Assembly: GCF_023078275.1 (NCBI RefSeq)
Contig: NC_062971.1
Location: 5,456,001 to 5,520,000 of the forward strand
DNA: 64,000 nucleotides
Direction of reading: 5' to 3'
DNA from: Leguminivora glycinivorella
Taxonomy: Eukaryota; Arthropoda; Insecta; Lepidoptera; Tortricidae
The translations under genes and the position numbers were made by a program. How positions within the stretch are numbered: position 1 is the first letter of the stretch; the number at the start of each line of letters is the position of its first letter. This document shows positions 45,794 through 57,532 of this stretch, one piece after another. The notes beneath the pieces are model-generated. The model saw only the letters and a list, made by a program, of their open reading frames with translations, did no database searches and was not told where the DNA came from.

Positions 45794-46117
45794 TTAAAGC
45801 GAGCTTAAACTTGCATTGTCCTCTTCTATGTTCGTGTCCTCAATATTGTAAAACATGCCCCGACAGTCCTTTGCAATTTCAGACAATCCATTCCTTCTTC
45901 ATGGCATTCGCAGCTGCAACAAACTTAGAAAATTGTTAACAAACACGACAATGGGCTGAGGAACTTGATCATGGTGTCTCTCTTCCTTTTTTTTCTTTTC
46001 ATACTTGGCTAGTTCTATGATGAGTTCTTGAGTAGCTAATGATGATGATTAGATCCTGCTGGCCTCCTGGTAATATTTCAAAATTTTCCAAACTATTCTC
46101 TTCTCAGTCGGTGTCAT
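45794..46117 (-). pseudogene. Possible decayed coding segment
   Basis: One minus-strand frame reads 108 codons from MTPTEKRIVWKILKYYQEAS with two stops, through QELIIELAKYEKKKKEER and QPIVVFVNNFLSLLQL, to IAKDCRGMFYNIEDTNIEED and a final stop. The helical, charged composition looks protein-like, but I recognise no family. It could be a fossil gene of the element's autonomous relative. Confidence 0.25.
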
Positions 46118-48000
46118 AACCCAGGACACCATGAAACCTCTTCCGAAAACACGCTGCAGACTTGATCACAATCAGCATAACCACAAGATCCAGTCATTCA
46201 TTCCTGAATACAGCAAAACTAATCAATATTTTCTTCATCTCCAAAGTCGACTCCTTATTTGTAAAATCAATGGCAAGTTTTTGAGGATTACAACCTACTT
46301 CCAGTTTTCCTCTTTTTTTTTTCCTAGTTTGTCATAAATAAAATATTACTTAAGTTGAATATCACAAACACTTGTTATTTCACTAGCGTTACTAAACATT
46401 TCACCCAATCACTCACTGAAGTTTTCACCGCATGTCTCCACTGTCCTTGCTGATCCACTATGTTCAATGACAGAAACACTGCTGTGGTAAGAATCTATCT
46501 TAGGTTGAAACTAAAGCTAAGTTATAGACGTTCCAATAAACAGAGGGAAAGATAAAATAAAAATCACAAGGTCAAAATATTTTCCAAAAATATTTGCCAA
46601 CTAAGGTTGCAGGACCATCTAGGTACTTTAACCATATGAGACATACGTCTCATTTACGTTCACCTACAATTATTATTATTATTATTATTATTTTTTTTCC
46701 TCAAGTATGATGTCTGATCGCTAAGTGACTTTAATTTTTCTAACTCAAAAATTACTGCAGACTATAAAACTCCGTCTTGTTTGCTCAATAAAACTAGAAT
46801 AGGGTAAATTAACTGGGGTTTTGAACACTTACATATATGTATTTTTCTTGATCGGCATTTTCTGTTCCATTCTTCTGTTTAGTGTGGCATAATATGGCAC
46901 CACTAACAACATAATCATATTGAAAATCTTCAGTAACACATTGGTCCTATGAGCAGGTATGAGACCAGGCTCAAAAACTCTTACTCCTCCGTTAGTTGAC
47001 ATCAAAAGCCGGGTACTTCAACTCGAACGTCCCACGAAATATCTCAATGTTCACTTCATGTTTTTCGCGTCCAAACTGTTGCTAACTCTGTCTCCATGTA
47101 CTCAAGTCTTGCACTATTGCACTAACACCTTTTTTAACTAACTAATTATGGCCTAAAACTAATTGAAATTACTATGTTTTCACTAACAGAGCTCTTCGTT
47201 TCAAACCGTAGTTCACATTTCTCTTCGTCTGATAATAAGACGTCACTAAAAATCACACGTGCTTCTACACAATCAACTATACTAATTATTGGAAGCTACA
47301 CAACACTGTAATTTCTGTGAAATCGTTTTCTTAAATAAAATTTAATAACTTCGCGCTCAATTTTTTTCGTAAGGAACTGTCACTGTCAATATTGTCATCC
47401 TTAACCGTTTTTTTTTCTTTTACAATTGTCCTCATGGGCGTATAAGGCGTATTTTCATTGTAAACACACTAAAGTGTTTTGTGTAGTCACAAACATTAAA
47501 TCAACAAAACAATTATTTGATATCATAAATTTAGCCTATCATAATGTTCAAATATTTGACTAGTTATTAGAAATATATAATTGATTTTTTTTTTTACATA
47601 ATTTATTGAAATCGAACGAAAACTATCGTGTAGGTTTGCCTTTATGCGTAGGAAATTGCGTGTGCGCATCGGTTTACAAAAGTGTGATCAGATTAAAAAT
47701 ATATTGTGAGATTCTTTAAGGATCTAACAGACGGTCGGACCGCACTTGTAAGGGGACATGTGTTAGGCCCTATTTACAAAATACCGTTCAAAATCTACAC
47801 AACTTGAATAGTTTGATGTGATTTAAGCAATAGAAAATTAAATTAACAAAATCTTTTGTATTTAAATACATCTATTGTATTAATTTTACTATAATGAAGT
47901 AGAGAAAAATGAAGTAAAGTTTTGTAAATGACAACACCAGACAATAAATTACTGAATTACTGAATATTTTTTTTTTTTTTGTCGAAAATTGTATGACCGA
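46118..48000. other. Element interior, middle part
   Basis: Low-complexity tracts include an (ATT)n run at about 46671-46692 and several poly-T runs. No gene is recognised. The sequence GAACTGTCACTGTCAATATT (about 47373) is of a kind often seen near insect gene 5' ends, but this is only a hint. Confidence 0.35.
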
Positions 48001-48599
48001 TCAAGCGTACCAACTTAAAAACAATGATAGTTTGTGTAATGTCACCGATAGAACACCTTTTGGCGAAGATATATGTTATCTGTGGTTAAATTATTTTCTC
48101 TAATCTATGTCATGCTTACCGCTAATCCGCTTGTTCGCGAAAAAATGGCAGATCCGTTTTTGTTTTCTTTAGCTCATTATTAATTACGTGATCTACAACT
48201 AGAATTATTTAAATATTCGCTTTATTTTACTCGGCTTAAACAAACGACAAGCAATTCTGCGCCGACGCCGGTCATGCATGAGCCGTCCATATTCGCCATT
48301 TTGTCATTTGTCCTTTAAGTAAGAAAATGCAAACAAAACATTATTTGCCCTAAACACGCGTTACTCTCAGATAATATTGCCGAATGCCGACAAAGTGATC
48401 TTGTTTTATCAAACTGAACTCCGAACTGCAATTGCAATGTAATTTTCCGATAGCGAAAGTGAGGTTATGAAATTGACATGACATTTAGTGAATGCAATGC
48501 AATGGACATGTGTTTTGTTGTGTTTCTCATCAAGATAATAGAAGAATCTAGTGCTCATACTCATGATCTAATGAGCAAACAGCCCATGCAAAGGATGTC

Positions 48600-51500
48600 T
48601 TATCGGGCTATGCCTCAATTGATAAAGTGAACTAATTGCCTACTTCAAAAGCAGTTTTGCATGAAAGGTAAGCTTTTGTTTTATTATTTGATGTGTTTTC
48701 AAACTAGTCGTCGTTTTCGAAACCCAGCAGAACATACTTGCGAACTACAACGACTAGACCGAATATATTGGTGAAATGTTGCTTATTTCATTGTTCTGTC
48801 GTCAGATAAGTTAATGATAATAAATTTCCCCACGTTACTCGTACTTTCTGACTTTCACATTGCCTAAGAGGATCTTAAATATTCTAAATGTACGTGAAAT
48901 AGTCCTAACTGTCAAAATATATTTGCTACTTTCAAAGAGGTTTATATGGTTGTTTGATTTTTCAGTCAACATCTAATTGGAATTTACAATGCCCGATATT
49001 TCTACACATCTGCCACAAATTTTATGGAAAACAATATTTATAGAAACTGAACATACCTTGGTTAAACGGTAAGCATTAAAATTATATCTTTGACTAATTT
49101 ACTTGACCTAGGTCTCCTAACTGTACTTGGAACTTGTAATGTTGTTTCCGTTCCAACCAATAAAATTTCTCAAGCTTATGGATTATGGAAAGCAATATTT
49201 GTAGGACCTCAAATGAATGTCATGACATTTAAAAATAGGCATTGAAACTTGTCCAAACTTTAATTTTGTATTTTTGGATACTTAAATAAAATTATGTAGA
49301 CTAAAAATCCAGACTTAGCATAAATTTTGTTTGTGTTACAATGAGTTTAAATAGTTTATGTATTAATTTTCAGTATATGAAATGGGTAACCATCCTCGAA
49401 GAATATCAACCAGCTGTCGGCAATGTGCAGATGGACTGAGGAATTTTCCAGTGTATCCTTTATGGACTGTACTCCGTTCTAGCACTATCCTCAAGTAAGT
49501 ACAAAAAATCATTGCCACTAAACAGCTGCTTTTTAACTTAATTAACTCTACTTAGTGAGTAAAACGACTCGGCAGGAAATTTTACATAGAAACATGGATA
49601 TGGTTGTTCTTCTTCTTTTTTTTTTCTTAATCATGAATGGCCTAGATAAATATAAACAATCTTAATGATACGTATTTATAAATAAGATTCCTTAAACATA
49701 CATACACCCTTTTTTTTTTTAACTAATTTTTTTTCATATATACAATTTCAGGTTTTACCCGAGAGGCCATGCTTCAGGTTGGACCGTCTTCCATATATCT
49801 ACTGACTTCATATAAATGAAAGGTACTTATGTTTTATTATAATAACACGTTCTAATTATTAAATTTAAAAGTGAACAGCTCATGGCATCATTATCTAGAA
49901 AATTGAAGTGAAGCGTAAAGCAAAACGGCGAGGCATGAGCGACCGGATAAAAATCAAACTTAACTGACTCATCATCATTTTATTGGCTAAGCAAACTTAT
50001 TACTAATTTATGTCCTAGCTCATGTAGATATGAACTGCTAGGCAGGGGTTCTCAAACTTTTTAATATATTTTTTTTTCTTTTGTAAATTTTGTTGTATGC
50101 ATTGTTTTTTCTGACACAATATTTCTCACGGGCGTGCCTTAGTTCCAAAATTAAGCGACGCGCCCCCGTGAATAGATAAACGAAATAATATTGAACCCAA
50201 TTTGGCAGGACCTAACTCTAAAACTAAACCCTTTTATTTCTTATAATATATGAACATTTCTAATGTCTGACTATTTCTTTTCAGTCTCGCTGATCTGCAC
50301 AACCAGCTCATGTTCAACGTTACTGAACTACAAAGTAATCCGACAATCAGACTGGACCCGGTCATATCAGGTAAGTTTACATACCTACTGCGTACCACAT
50401 TCATACTATTTCTGAACCTCAGTAAAATATGGTTTTATAGTAGTAATGGTGCTTATTATCTATGCCTACTTAACAGGAATATTACAAGTTTCAATCAATT
50501 TTCATAAAATTATTTGAGCAATTGTGACAATGAGCAAGCAGTGATGGAGTTAAGGTATGGCGAGGTACGACCTCCCAGATGCTGGTAATGCTAATATTTC
50601 GTAGGATATGTTTGACATGGTTGTAATGAAGTACAGTATGTTGGCATACTCCTGACTTGTGAAATATTGTATAAAAGCTGTGTACACAATCTACCGAACA
50701 TAATGATTGTATGGTTTTACACTTACTATTTTAGACTAGCCTACAGCTTATCATGTGAGGTATCGAACTCATGTCATATGAAGCTATTGAAAATCTTGTT
50801 TATACATACATACTTATTTGTATTACTACAGTAAAAATGTATACCTATAGAAGGTTGAAATTCGTACAGTGCATTTAATTTATTGAAATAATTGGCAGAT
50901 ATAGGCTACGGTGACCTCTCACCATCAAGAGGGACGTATGCCTGTTTACCAATGATGTAGTATGAAAATGTATGACAACTTATAAGCTAATGAACTTAAA
51001 TTAGTCCTAATATTATTAATACCTATATCTTAACAGACAGAAACCTGTTCTTCTCATGGCTGCACTACAGTGACAATATTTGGTACAATCCGTACAAACA
51101 ATATGCCAAATTATTGTATGATGTATGAAATCCTGTGAGCTAATTTGTAGATTATAGAGTTACAACTGAAATGCAAATAAACCATCCATCGAAGGATGTA
51201 CTTGTCATAGTACCACATGCGTGTAGCTATTCAGCATTCATAGAAAAATGGCGGGACGCCCCATATAATATTGTACTTCAGCGCGACAATGAATAATCGC
51301 GCCCCCATAGCCATTAGACTAGAGCCTATCTTCTTGTATTACTAGGTCTTAAATCTAGGGCTTAGGTATCCTAGGTTATTTTAGGAAAATAACCTTACAT
51401 CTAGACTGTAGTTATCCTGCCTATGAATGAAATTCTGTATAACAAGCCTGCTAGGAATATGTATATCATCAGAGTGTTCATAGACTATATAAGACAGCAT

Positions 51501-52205
51501 CGAAGCTATCCGATCTCCGGTGTGAAGTGCAAACGTGATGTAAAGCTTTCAAAATAGCCCTGAAGATGGCAGAGCCTGCTATGAAAATGTACTAGGCCGA
51601 TAGAGCACAATTTGTTTTGACATGAAATTCTATTGCTATTATACATAGTGTACACACTTATGTTTCCAATTCCGATTACTAGGTGGGAAACTCTTCTAAA
51701 CTACTACAGCTCCGCGCCTTCTTTTATTTTAGGTACATGAATATTTTTTCTATAAGTACCTAGTATTTTACGTACTAGCCCCGCCTATACAACAGCTATA
51801 AAAACGTACATTAAGACACAGAGTAAATAATAGTACTACGCACAGGCGCAAGGGAACGTCAAGATGCGCCAATGCCAACAATTGCTACGTAGCAATGCAA
51901 CCCGAATGGTGCTAAAATTGCCTAATCGGGACAATATTTAGTTCAACCACTGCGATTATGAGCTAATTTCCTAGAAATAGATTTTGTCTAAGTTTACTAC
52001 GCTACTTTAATTTTATTATTTTATTTTTACAGATACCAGAGGAAGACGAAAATATAATTGATTCTGTACTGATGCATAACTTCGCTCGGAACGCGGCAAG
52101 AATTAACAATGGAAGAAAATACTACAGACTTGTTTATTAACGATAAAGTTATTTTAGTTTTTATGAAATAGCGATTGAATAAAAATATTAGGTATATGAG
52201 TTTTA
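48600..52205 (+). ncRNA. Candidate six-exon spliced transcript inside the element
   Basis: Five successive GT-AG introns can be read on the plus strand. Exon ends and starts are: ...48667|GTAAGC; 48966-49078 (TTTTTCAG|, |GTAAGC); 49374-49494 (TTTTCAG|, |GTAAGT); 49752-49822 (ATTTCAG|, |GTACTT); 50285-50370 (TTTTCAG|, |GTAAGT); 52033 onward (TTTTTACAG|). An AATAAA follows at 52178-52183, 180 bp before the right terminal repeat. Every site has a good consensus and the series is ordered and closed by a poly(A) signal. In one frame the joined exons read 58 codons (ATG 49382 to TAA 49815) and, immediately adjacent, 66 codons (ATG 49816 to TAA 52140). No known domain is seen, so I call it non-coding or small-peptide. 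The first exon's start is unknown. Confidence 0.4.
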
Positions 52206-52364
52206 TTTAGAGATGAAATAAGTCAAGAAATACAGCACACCCACTCGTTTTCACAACAACAAATGTAGCCTGGTAAGGCTAATTCCTATTATTTATTTAT
52301 AAACCTTGGTATCCAAGATGTGTTCTACAGAGCACATCTTAGATCCCTTGGGCACGGAACCAAA

Positions 52365-55300
52365 TGTAACTAAAACCTCCGCTCACCTTACTTATTTACT
52401 TACTTACTCGACTAATCAACAGTATAGCTAACCCCCCTTTAAATATACCCCGTAAATTTGGCCTTGTGATCGTCTAGCGTGAATAAGTAGAACCCTTCGA
52501 TGTGAACCGCGATAACCTAGATCCTTTAATGAGTATCAGCTGTATTTTTGACTAATATTTAAAATTTTATTTATTTATATTTTAAAGAAGAATAAAGGTT
52601 ATTGTAGCATAATAATATAGTGTTATAGAAGAGTATTTTATCAGATTTAGGCCTAGAAAGTTATGAGTGAGAAAATTAATGACGTAATGAAGAAATTTTT
52701 AGAAAAGAAGTTAGTGAGTGAAACTTACATGAAATAAATATTAAAAAATATTTTAGAAAACATCGGCTACGCTCTATTTTCGATTCCGGTTTGGGGTGAG
52801 AACTTGCGATACCGTCTGGAATCCTTAGGCCCAATCAAACCACATTATCGGGCATCCTAAGCAAGTAAGCCTGAAGGGCTATCTATCTACAAACTAACCC
52901 CCTTTTTGTTTTGTTTCTTTTTCCCTAGCTAAACCCCCCTTTTCCCCAATACTGCTAATAGACCATAACTTCTCGATCTTTCTAATGTTTTATCGAAACA
53001 CCGAGCAGTTGCTAACTTTTATAAGAACTAAGTCTACTAACTTTTCTAAGCTTTTGACTTTCCATCAGTGGACGGCGCTCGCATGCCACTGGGCCCTATA
53101 ACAAACCTATGCTTTTTATTCCAAAGAATAGTTTGTTTCCCTAACCATCTTGATAGAATTTACCTTTAAAACCAGTTAGCAACACTAAGTGTCCCGCAGC
53201 CACACCGAAAGATCAGAAATTGCTACCACAATTATTAATTTCACTCAGATAAATTAAGTAATAAGAGATTTTATAAATTACCAGTTCTACCACTTATTTT
53301 AAGATAGTAAACACCACATTTAAAGTCCATTTAAACCATATAAATAGTAGTAGTTAAATTATTTCTCCACAATACACGTTGACCAATTATATTCCAAGAC
53401 CAATCATAAAAGAACTCTACTTTCATAGAAATAGTGTGTGACTTTACCCTAGTCCTATCGTTTTCCCTACTCTAGCATATCTGAAACACAGACCATCACT
53501 TACCATAGATCTTGTGTTCAAAATATGCACAAGTGTATCCCTACCATAAGCTGTACAGTTCAGCCAGCGAAGCTGAGATAGGCAACCTATAGGCTTGAGT
53601 TATGATCCCCCCCTCTGCTTTTGCCCGCAGGCTAGGGTAGCAGAGAGTAGATCGCCCTATCCGTGTATATATCCAGTATTCTAGGACACACCAGTACCAG
53701 CCACATGGGAGACCCAGCTGCGATCAAACTTTACTTAGATATGGATCAATCACAACCGAAATCCCCAGCGACCAACGCCAGCATGGACCAGAGCACCGAG
53801 TAAATAAATATATATATATATAGGACCCCAGCCTCAAATACTGACGACTTCTGTGAGCAAGGATTACTCCTAATGTCTTTCGTCAATCGTGAAAGTCCTC
53901 ACTTCCATCTAACAGTTGGACTCTTTGAGACCGGTGAGAAAATACGCTTTTGTAAGTATAGAAAAGCGTCCAAGCCCTCCACTTGGAACAAAAAGACCCC
54001 TAAACGCCTCTTATTTGACACCGTAAGGGAAGAAGCGCCTAGCCGGACAACAGTCTGTCACAAACAATGATCTGGCTTATAACTTTCACAAAATAACCCC
54101 ATAGAAAATTACTAAGTTCAATTTTACTGACCAAGTAAACAAACGAGTGAAGTTTCCTTTACGCGCTATAATCTAAGCTTAGTTTTGCAAGAATTACTCC
54201 CTACAAAACCAAACACAGACTTATCTCCAAGCACCAGCCATACATCGACCCAGTCTTTGTATTGCTTGACGGCACTCAAGAAACAAAGCACAGAAAACTT
54301 CACTATACACATTAATTTGAATGTAACACTACACTATAAATAGAACACTAAAATAACCCCACAACTGACGGTAAAGCAATTCCACCATAGGTCTAAGTCT
54401 AACTGTACGACGATATTGTCCCCGCACAATCACACAGAGACACAATTTCAAAGTTTACAATCACTTAGAATAATTTCCAAGTAAAAACAAACAGAGAAAT
54501 AATAGCAGAACAACTTCACTCACCAGTAACACACGAAAGCCAGAGACACTGTTAGTCTTGTAGATATTTTAAGAATGACGCGCGTCGGCTCCCTCCGACC
54601 CTTTTATAGATTCAAATGGCGACAGAATTTGGCGACAAAAAAGCGACAATTGAGCGACAATTGAGCGACAATTGAGCGACAATTGAGCGACAAAAGAGCG
54701 ACAAAAGAGCGACAAAACGGCTACAAAAGAGCGACAAAACGGCTACAAAAGAGCGACAAGTAACAATGGATAGCCGCTAAATTACATGCATAAGAAAAAG
54801 GTCATAACTGTTTTGTTTACTAAGTCGTACGCCTTAGGCATTAATGTCCAAGACAGCTCAGCACGTACGTTTTTGCTTCTCAATAGTAACATCTGCATGA
54901 CTGCACGTGTTCCAAAGTGATATAGGAATAATTTTATTGATACCTAGTTAGCGACGAAGAGTTATGTATTGCGGTTAGTATAGGTATGCAGATATTTTTT
55001 TGTTAAAGGGTTTTAGTTAGTTTTGTAGATCAAATACGCAGTAAAATATCATTTTTGTTTCTAAATGCTACATTAAACACATCCAGAAAGTATACTACTA
55101 ATCATTATCAACTTTCATGACCTGTGATTGAAATCAAGACATAATATCGGAACGCTACGCAGCTGACAACTGTCAGTGTCAGTATTCCGTCCATGTGAAC
55201 GTAGTTTGTTGATAAATACGTTTTTTCCAACCTGTTTTGCATCAAATAACATTGAATTTTATGAGTGAAGACGTGACTATACATGTGATAAAGCTTCACA

Positions 55301-55440
55301 GATATTATTTGTTAAAATATCCAATGAAATCCCAAAGAAAATATGCACCAAGAAAGTTGGTCAAGGAAAAGTTGATTCGCCGTAAGTTTTATATGTAATA
55401 ACGAGTCCATTTCCTCGTCATAGACGCTTGTTCTGTTACA
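52365..55440 (+). repeat. Right 3.08-kb terminal direct repeat
   Basis: Same sequence as 40109-43159, including the two short frames (53705-53803 and 53873-54070), the TATA-like run and the minisatellite. It ends GTTACA at 55440, followed by the CTAC duplication and the right part of the host MITE. A small hairpin AGATGTG/CACATCT lies just before it at about 52316-52342. Confidence 0.75.
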
Positions 55441-55568
55441 CTACCTTTCGCGACGTTTCGTTTTCGTTTCGCGTCGTAGAAATGCCATTGGGCTACGGCA
55501 CCAGGCGATAGAGATAGATATCTACGATCGTTTCGTTTCGTGATCGTTTGTGCCATTCGGCTACGTAC

Positions 55569-56173
55569 TCTGATGAGACTTGTGTCTGACTTGTACATGC
55601 AAATATGAACTGTAGGTGTAGACATCAGCAGCGGCTGGTCCATACAAGCCGATTCCCACCGGCTTGCCTAAAATTGATTACTAGTAAAGTACCTTAATGT
55701 TAAGGTAGGTTTCTTTTTGCTCAGTGTTGCCTAGGAGAAATTTTCACCAGCCGCCACTTTTAGACATGTACGTTTATTTGAAGCTTGGTGTGAAGTAATT
55801 TATTTTAAATGCAGTATTAAACTCATATACCTAACATTGTAGAAAATAATCCGCTGAAATATTAAAAATTCACTCACTTCAAAATTCAAACAAAAAACTG
55901 GTGTTACCAAAATTTGAATTCAAGTAAATTCCATGGTTCAACATGGGTGTTGGTTGTTAATCGTCTCGTCTCGTGTCTGATCAGCCTCACGTATTTGCAA
56001 TCAGGCATTTCAATCAATCAATTGGTTCATTATCATTTATTGCAAACCATGGTATTACATTACAGATGTCATAAGCTGTACTTATTACTCGTTAAATGTG
56101 TATACTACTAGTATTTATTGTGAATAAGATAAATATTCATAATATTTACCATAACCTTTTAAAATATTATGCA
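55569..56173. other. FHIP intron 2, no feature recognised
   Basis: No gene or repeat could be identified between the host MITE and the next dispersed repeat. Confidence 0.4.
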
Positions 56174-56345
56174 CTAGCTTTTGCCCGCGGCTTCGCTCGC
56201 GTTAGAAAGAGACAAAAAGTAGCCTATGTCTCTCTCCGTCCCTTCAAGTATCTCCACTTAAAAAATCACGACAATTCGTCGCTCCGTTTTGCCGTGAAAG
56301 ACGGACAAACAAACAAGACACACTTTCCCATTTATAATATTAGTA
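56174..56345 (-). repeat. Dispersed lepidopteran repeat, inverted copy
   Basis: Complement of the 7086-7262 family, from CTAGCTTTTGCCCGCGGCTT to TTTATAATATTAGTA. From here to 56948 nothing else is recognised. Confidence 0.7.
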
Positions 56346-56948
56346 GAGGACTATATATGTATAAAGGATAAAAATATTAAAATAGCTCCTAAATACTATG
56401 TTTGGGAAATTTATCGATTATTTAATTTATTTCAACGTAAAGAAAATCAGAAGACTTACTTTTTTCCCTCTCGCTTATTTAAGGAAAAAAACACGAACTT
56501 TCCTCACCTTAATCTTATTTTTATTTGCAATTTTCTTACAAATCTACTCATTAAACCGAAACATAACTACACGTACAGTCAGGCCGACAATAGACTAAAA
56601 GATGATATTAAATGCTTAAAGCAACCATTTCAAAATCAACATATTACAGAGCATCGCCATCTGAACTTGCAACCGTAACTTCATTGTGTTAAATTTCATT
56701 ATTGTTCATGTATAAATGCCCTGATATGATGCGCTTAAGCATGGATATGAATACTGTGTATTATGTTATCAAACAGGCTAACCGCCTACGCTGTAATAAC
56801 CCTTTATTTCTTACAATTGGATAATCTAAATATATGAAATATGTAGTTCCGTTACTTAAGAGAGACAAAGATCTTAAATCTGGAAATACATATATGATAT
56901 TAAAATGTATATTTAATCGTAAATTATTAATATTAATTCGCCCAACTA

Positions 56949-57198
56949 CACTGAGAGAAATTTGCATTGTGAATTTAACAAGTTCGACTTGTTGCGGTTT
57001 ATCCGTTTGAATCATCCAAACGTATGTTTAAAACAATATGTGTCAGGTTGTTTTTATATAATCGACTGGTTGATTCAAATATATTGCCGATTCAAATGAC
57101 AAGTAGCTTGTTGTTTGAACCAAAGAGCACGTACGCTATTTTAACCAAAAAACTAACCAAACAACGAACATGAAAACTGGTTGTATTTTCTCTCAGTG
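56949..57198. mobile_element. 250-bp TA-flanked MITE, CACTGAGAGAAA family
   Basis: CACTGAGAGAAA at the left and TTTCTCTCAGTG at the right are exact inverted termini, with TA on both sides (56947-56948, 57199-57200). The interior is non-coding. Confidence 0.65.
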
Positions 57199-57532
57199 TA
57201 TGAAGTTTAGGTTTTGTAACGGGTAATGTGTCCTAGTGGAAAAACCGGCCAAGTGCGAGTTGTACACGCGTTGCAAGGGTTCCTTACACCACAAGAAGGG
57301 CTTAAGCGCCTTCTTTTTTGAAGGCACTTAAGTAATTTTTGCGAATAATCGATATTTTGAACAATATCTAAAAAAAACGAAACAAAAATGAATTTATATG
57401 TAATATTCAAACGCGCTCACACAATTTCAAGAGATTTGGTAACTCCTTGCAGCGGCAGTGAGTGAAATCAGTAATTTTAGTTTTTTTTTTTCTTTTACGC
57501 TTGACTGTAGATTTATAATAGGTTTTCCTGTA

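Larger units (their letters stand above)
40109..55440 (+). mobile_element. 15.3-kb LTR-flanked element without gag-pol (LARD-like)
   Basis: Two direct repeats of 3051 and 3076 bp bound a 9.2-kb interior. Each starts TGTAAC and ends GTTACA (TG...CA termini, as in LTRs). CTAC flanks the whole unit (40105-40108, 55441-55444), and the host MITE is rejoined cleanly outside. No reading frame over 110 codons exists inside, and I see no reverse transcriptase, integrase or protease motif on either strand. The base after the left repeat does not start a TGG-type primer binding site, and no purine tract precedes the right repeat. The best analogy is a large non-autonomous LTR retrotransposon derivative. 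It sits in FHIP intron 2. Confidence 0.7.
40013..55568. mobile_element. MITE hosting the 15-kb insertion (outer parts 40013-40108 and 55441-55568)
   Basis: The left part starts GTACGTAGCCGAATGGCACA and the right part ends TGTGCCATTCGGCTACGTAC. The inverted arms extend through AACG.TCACGAAACG and ATCTATCTCTATCGC. Joining the two parts at the duplicated CTAC gives a short continuous inverted-repeat element, which shows the 15.3 kb between them arrived as one unit. Confidence 0.7.

Noticed and set aside
40109..55440. Segmental duplication or assembly artefact as explanation for the two 3-kb repeats
   Set aside because: The TG...CA termini, the CTAC duplication and the split host MITE fit a single insertion better, though long reads should confirm it.
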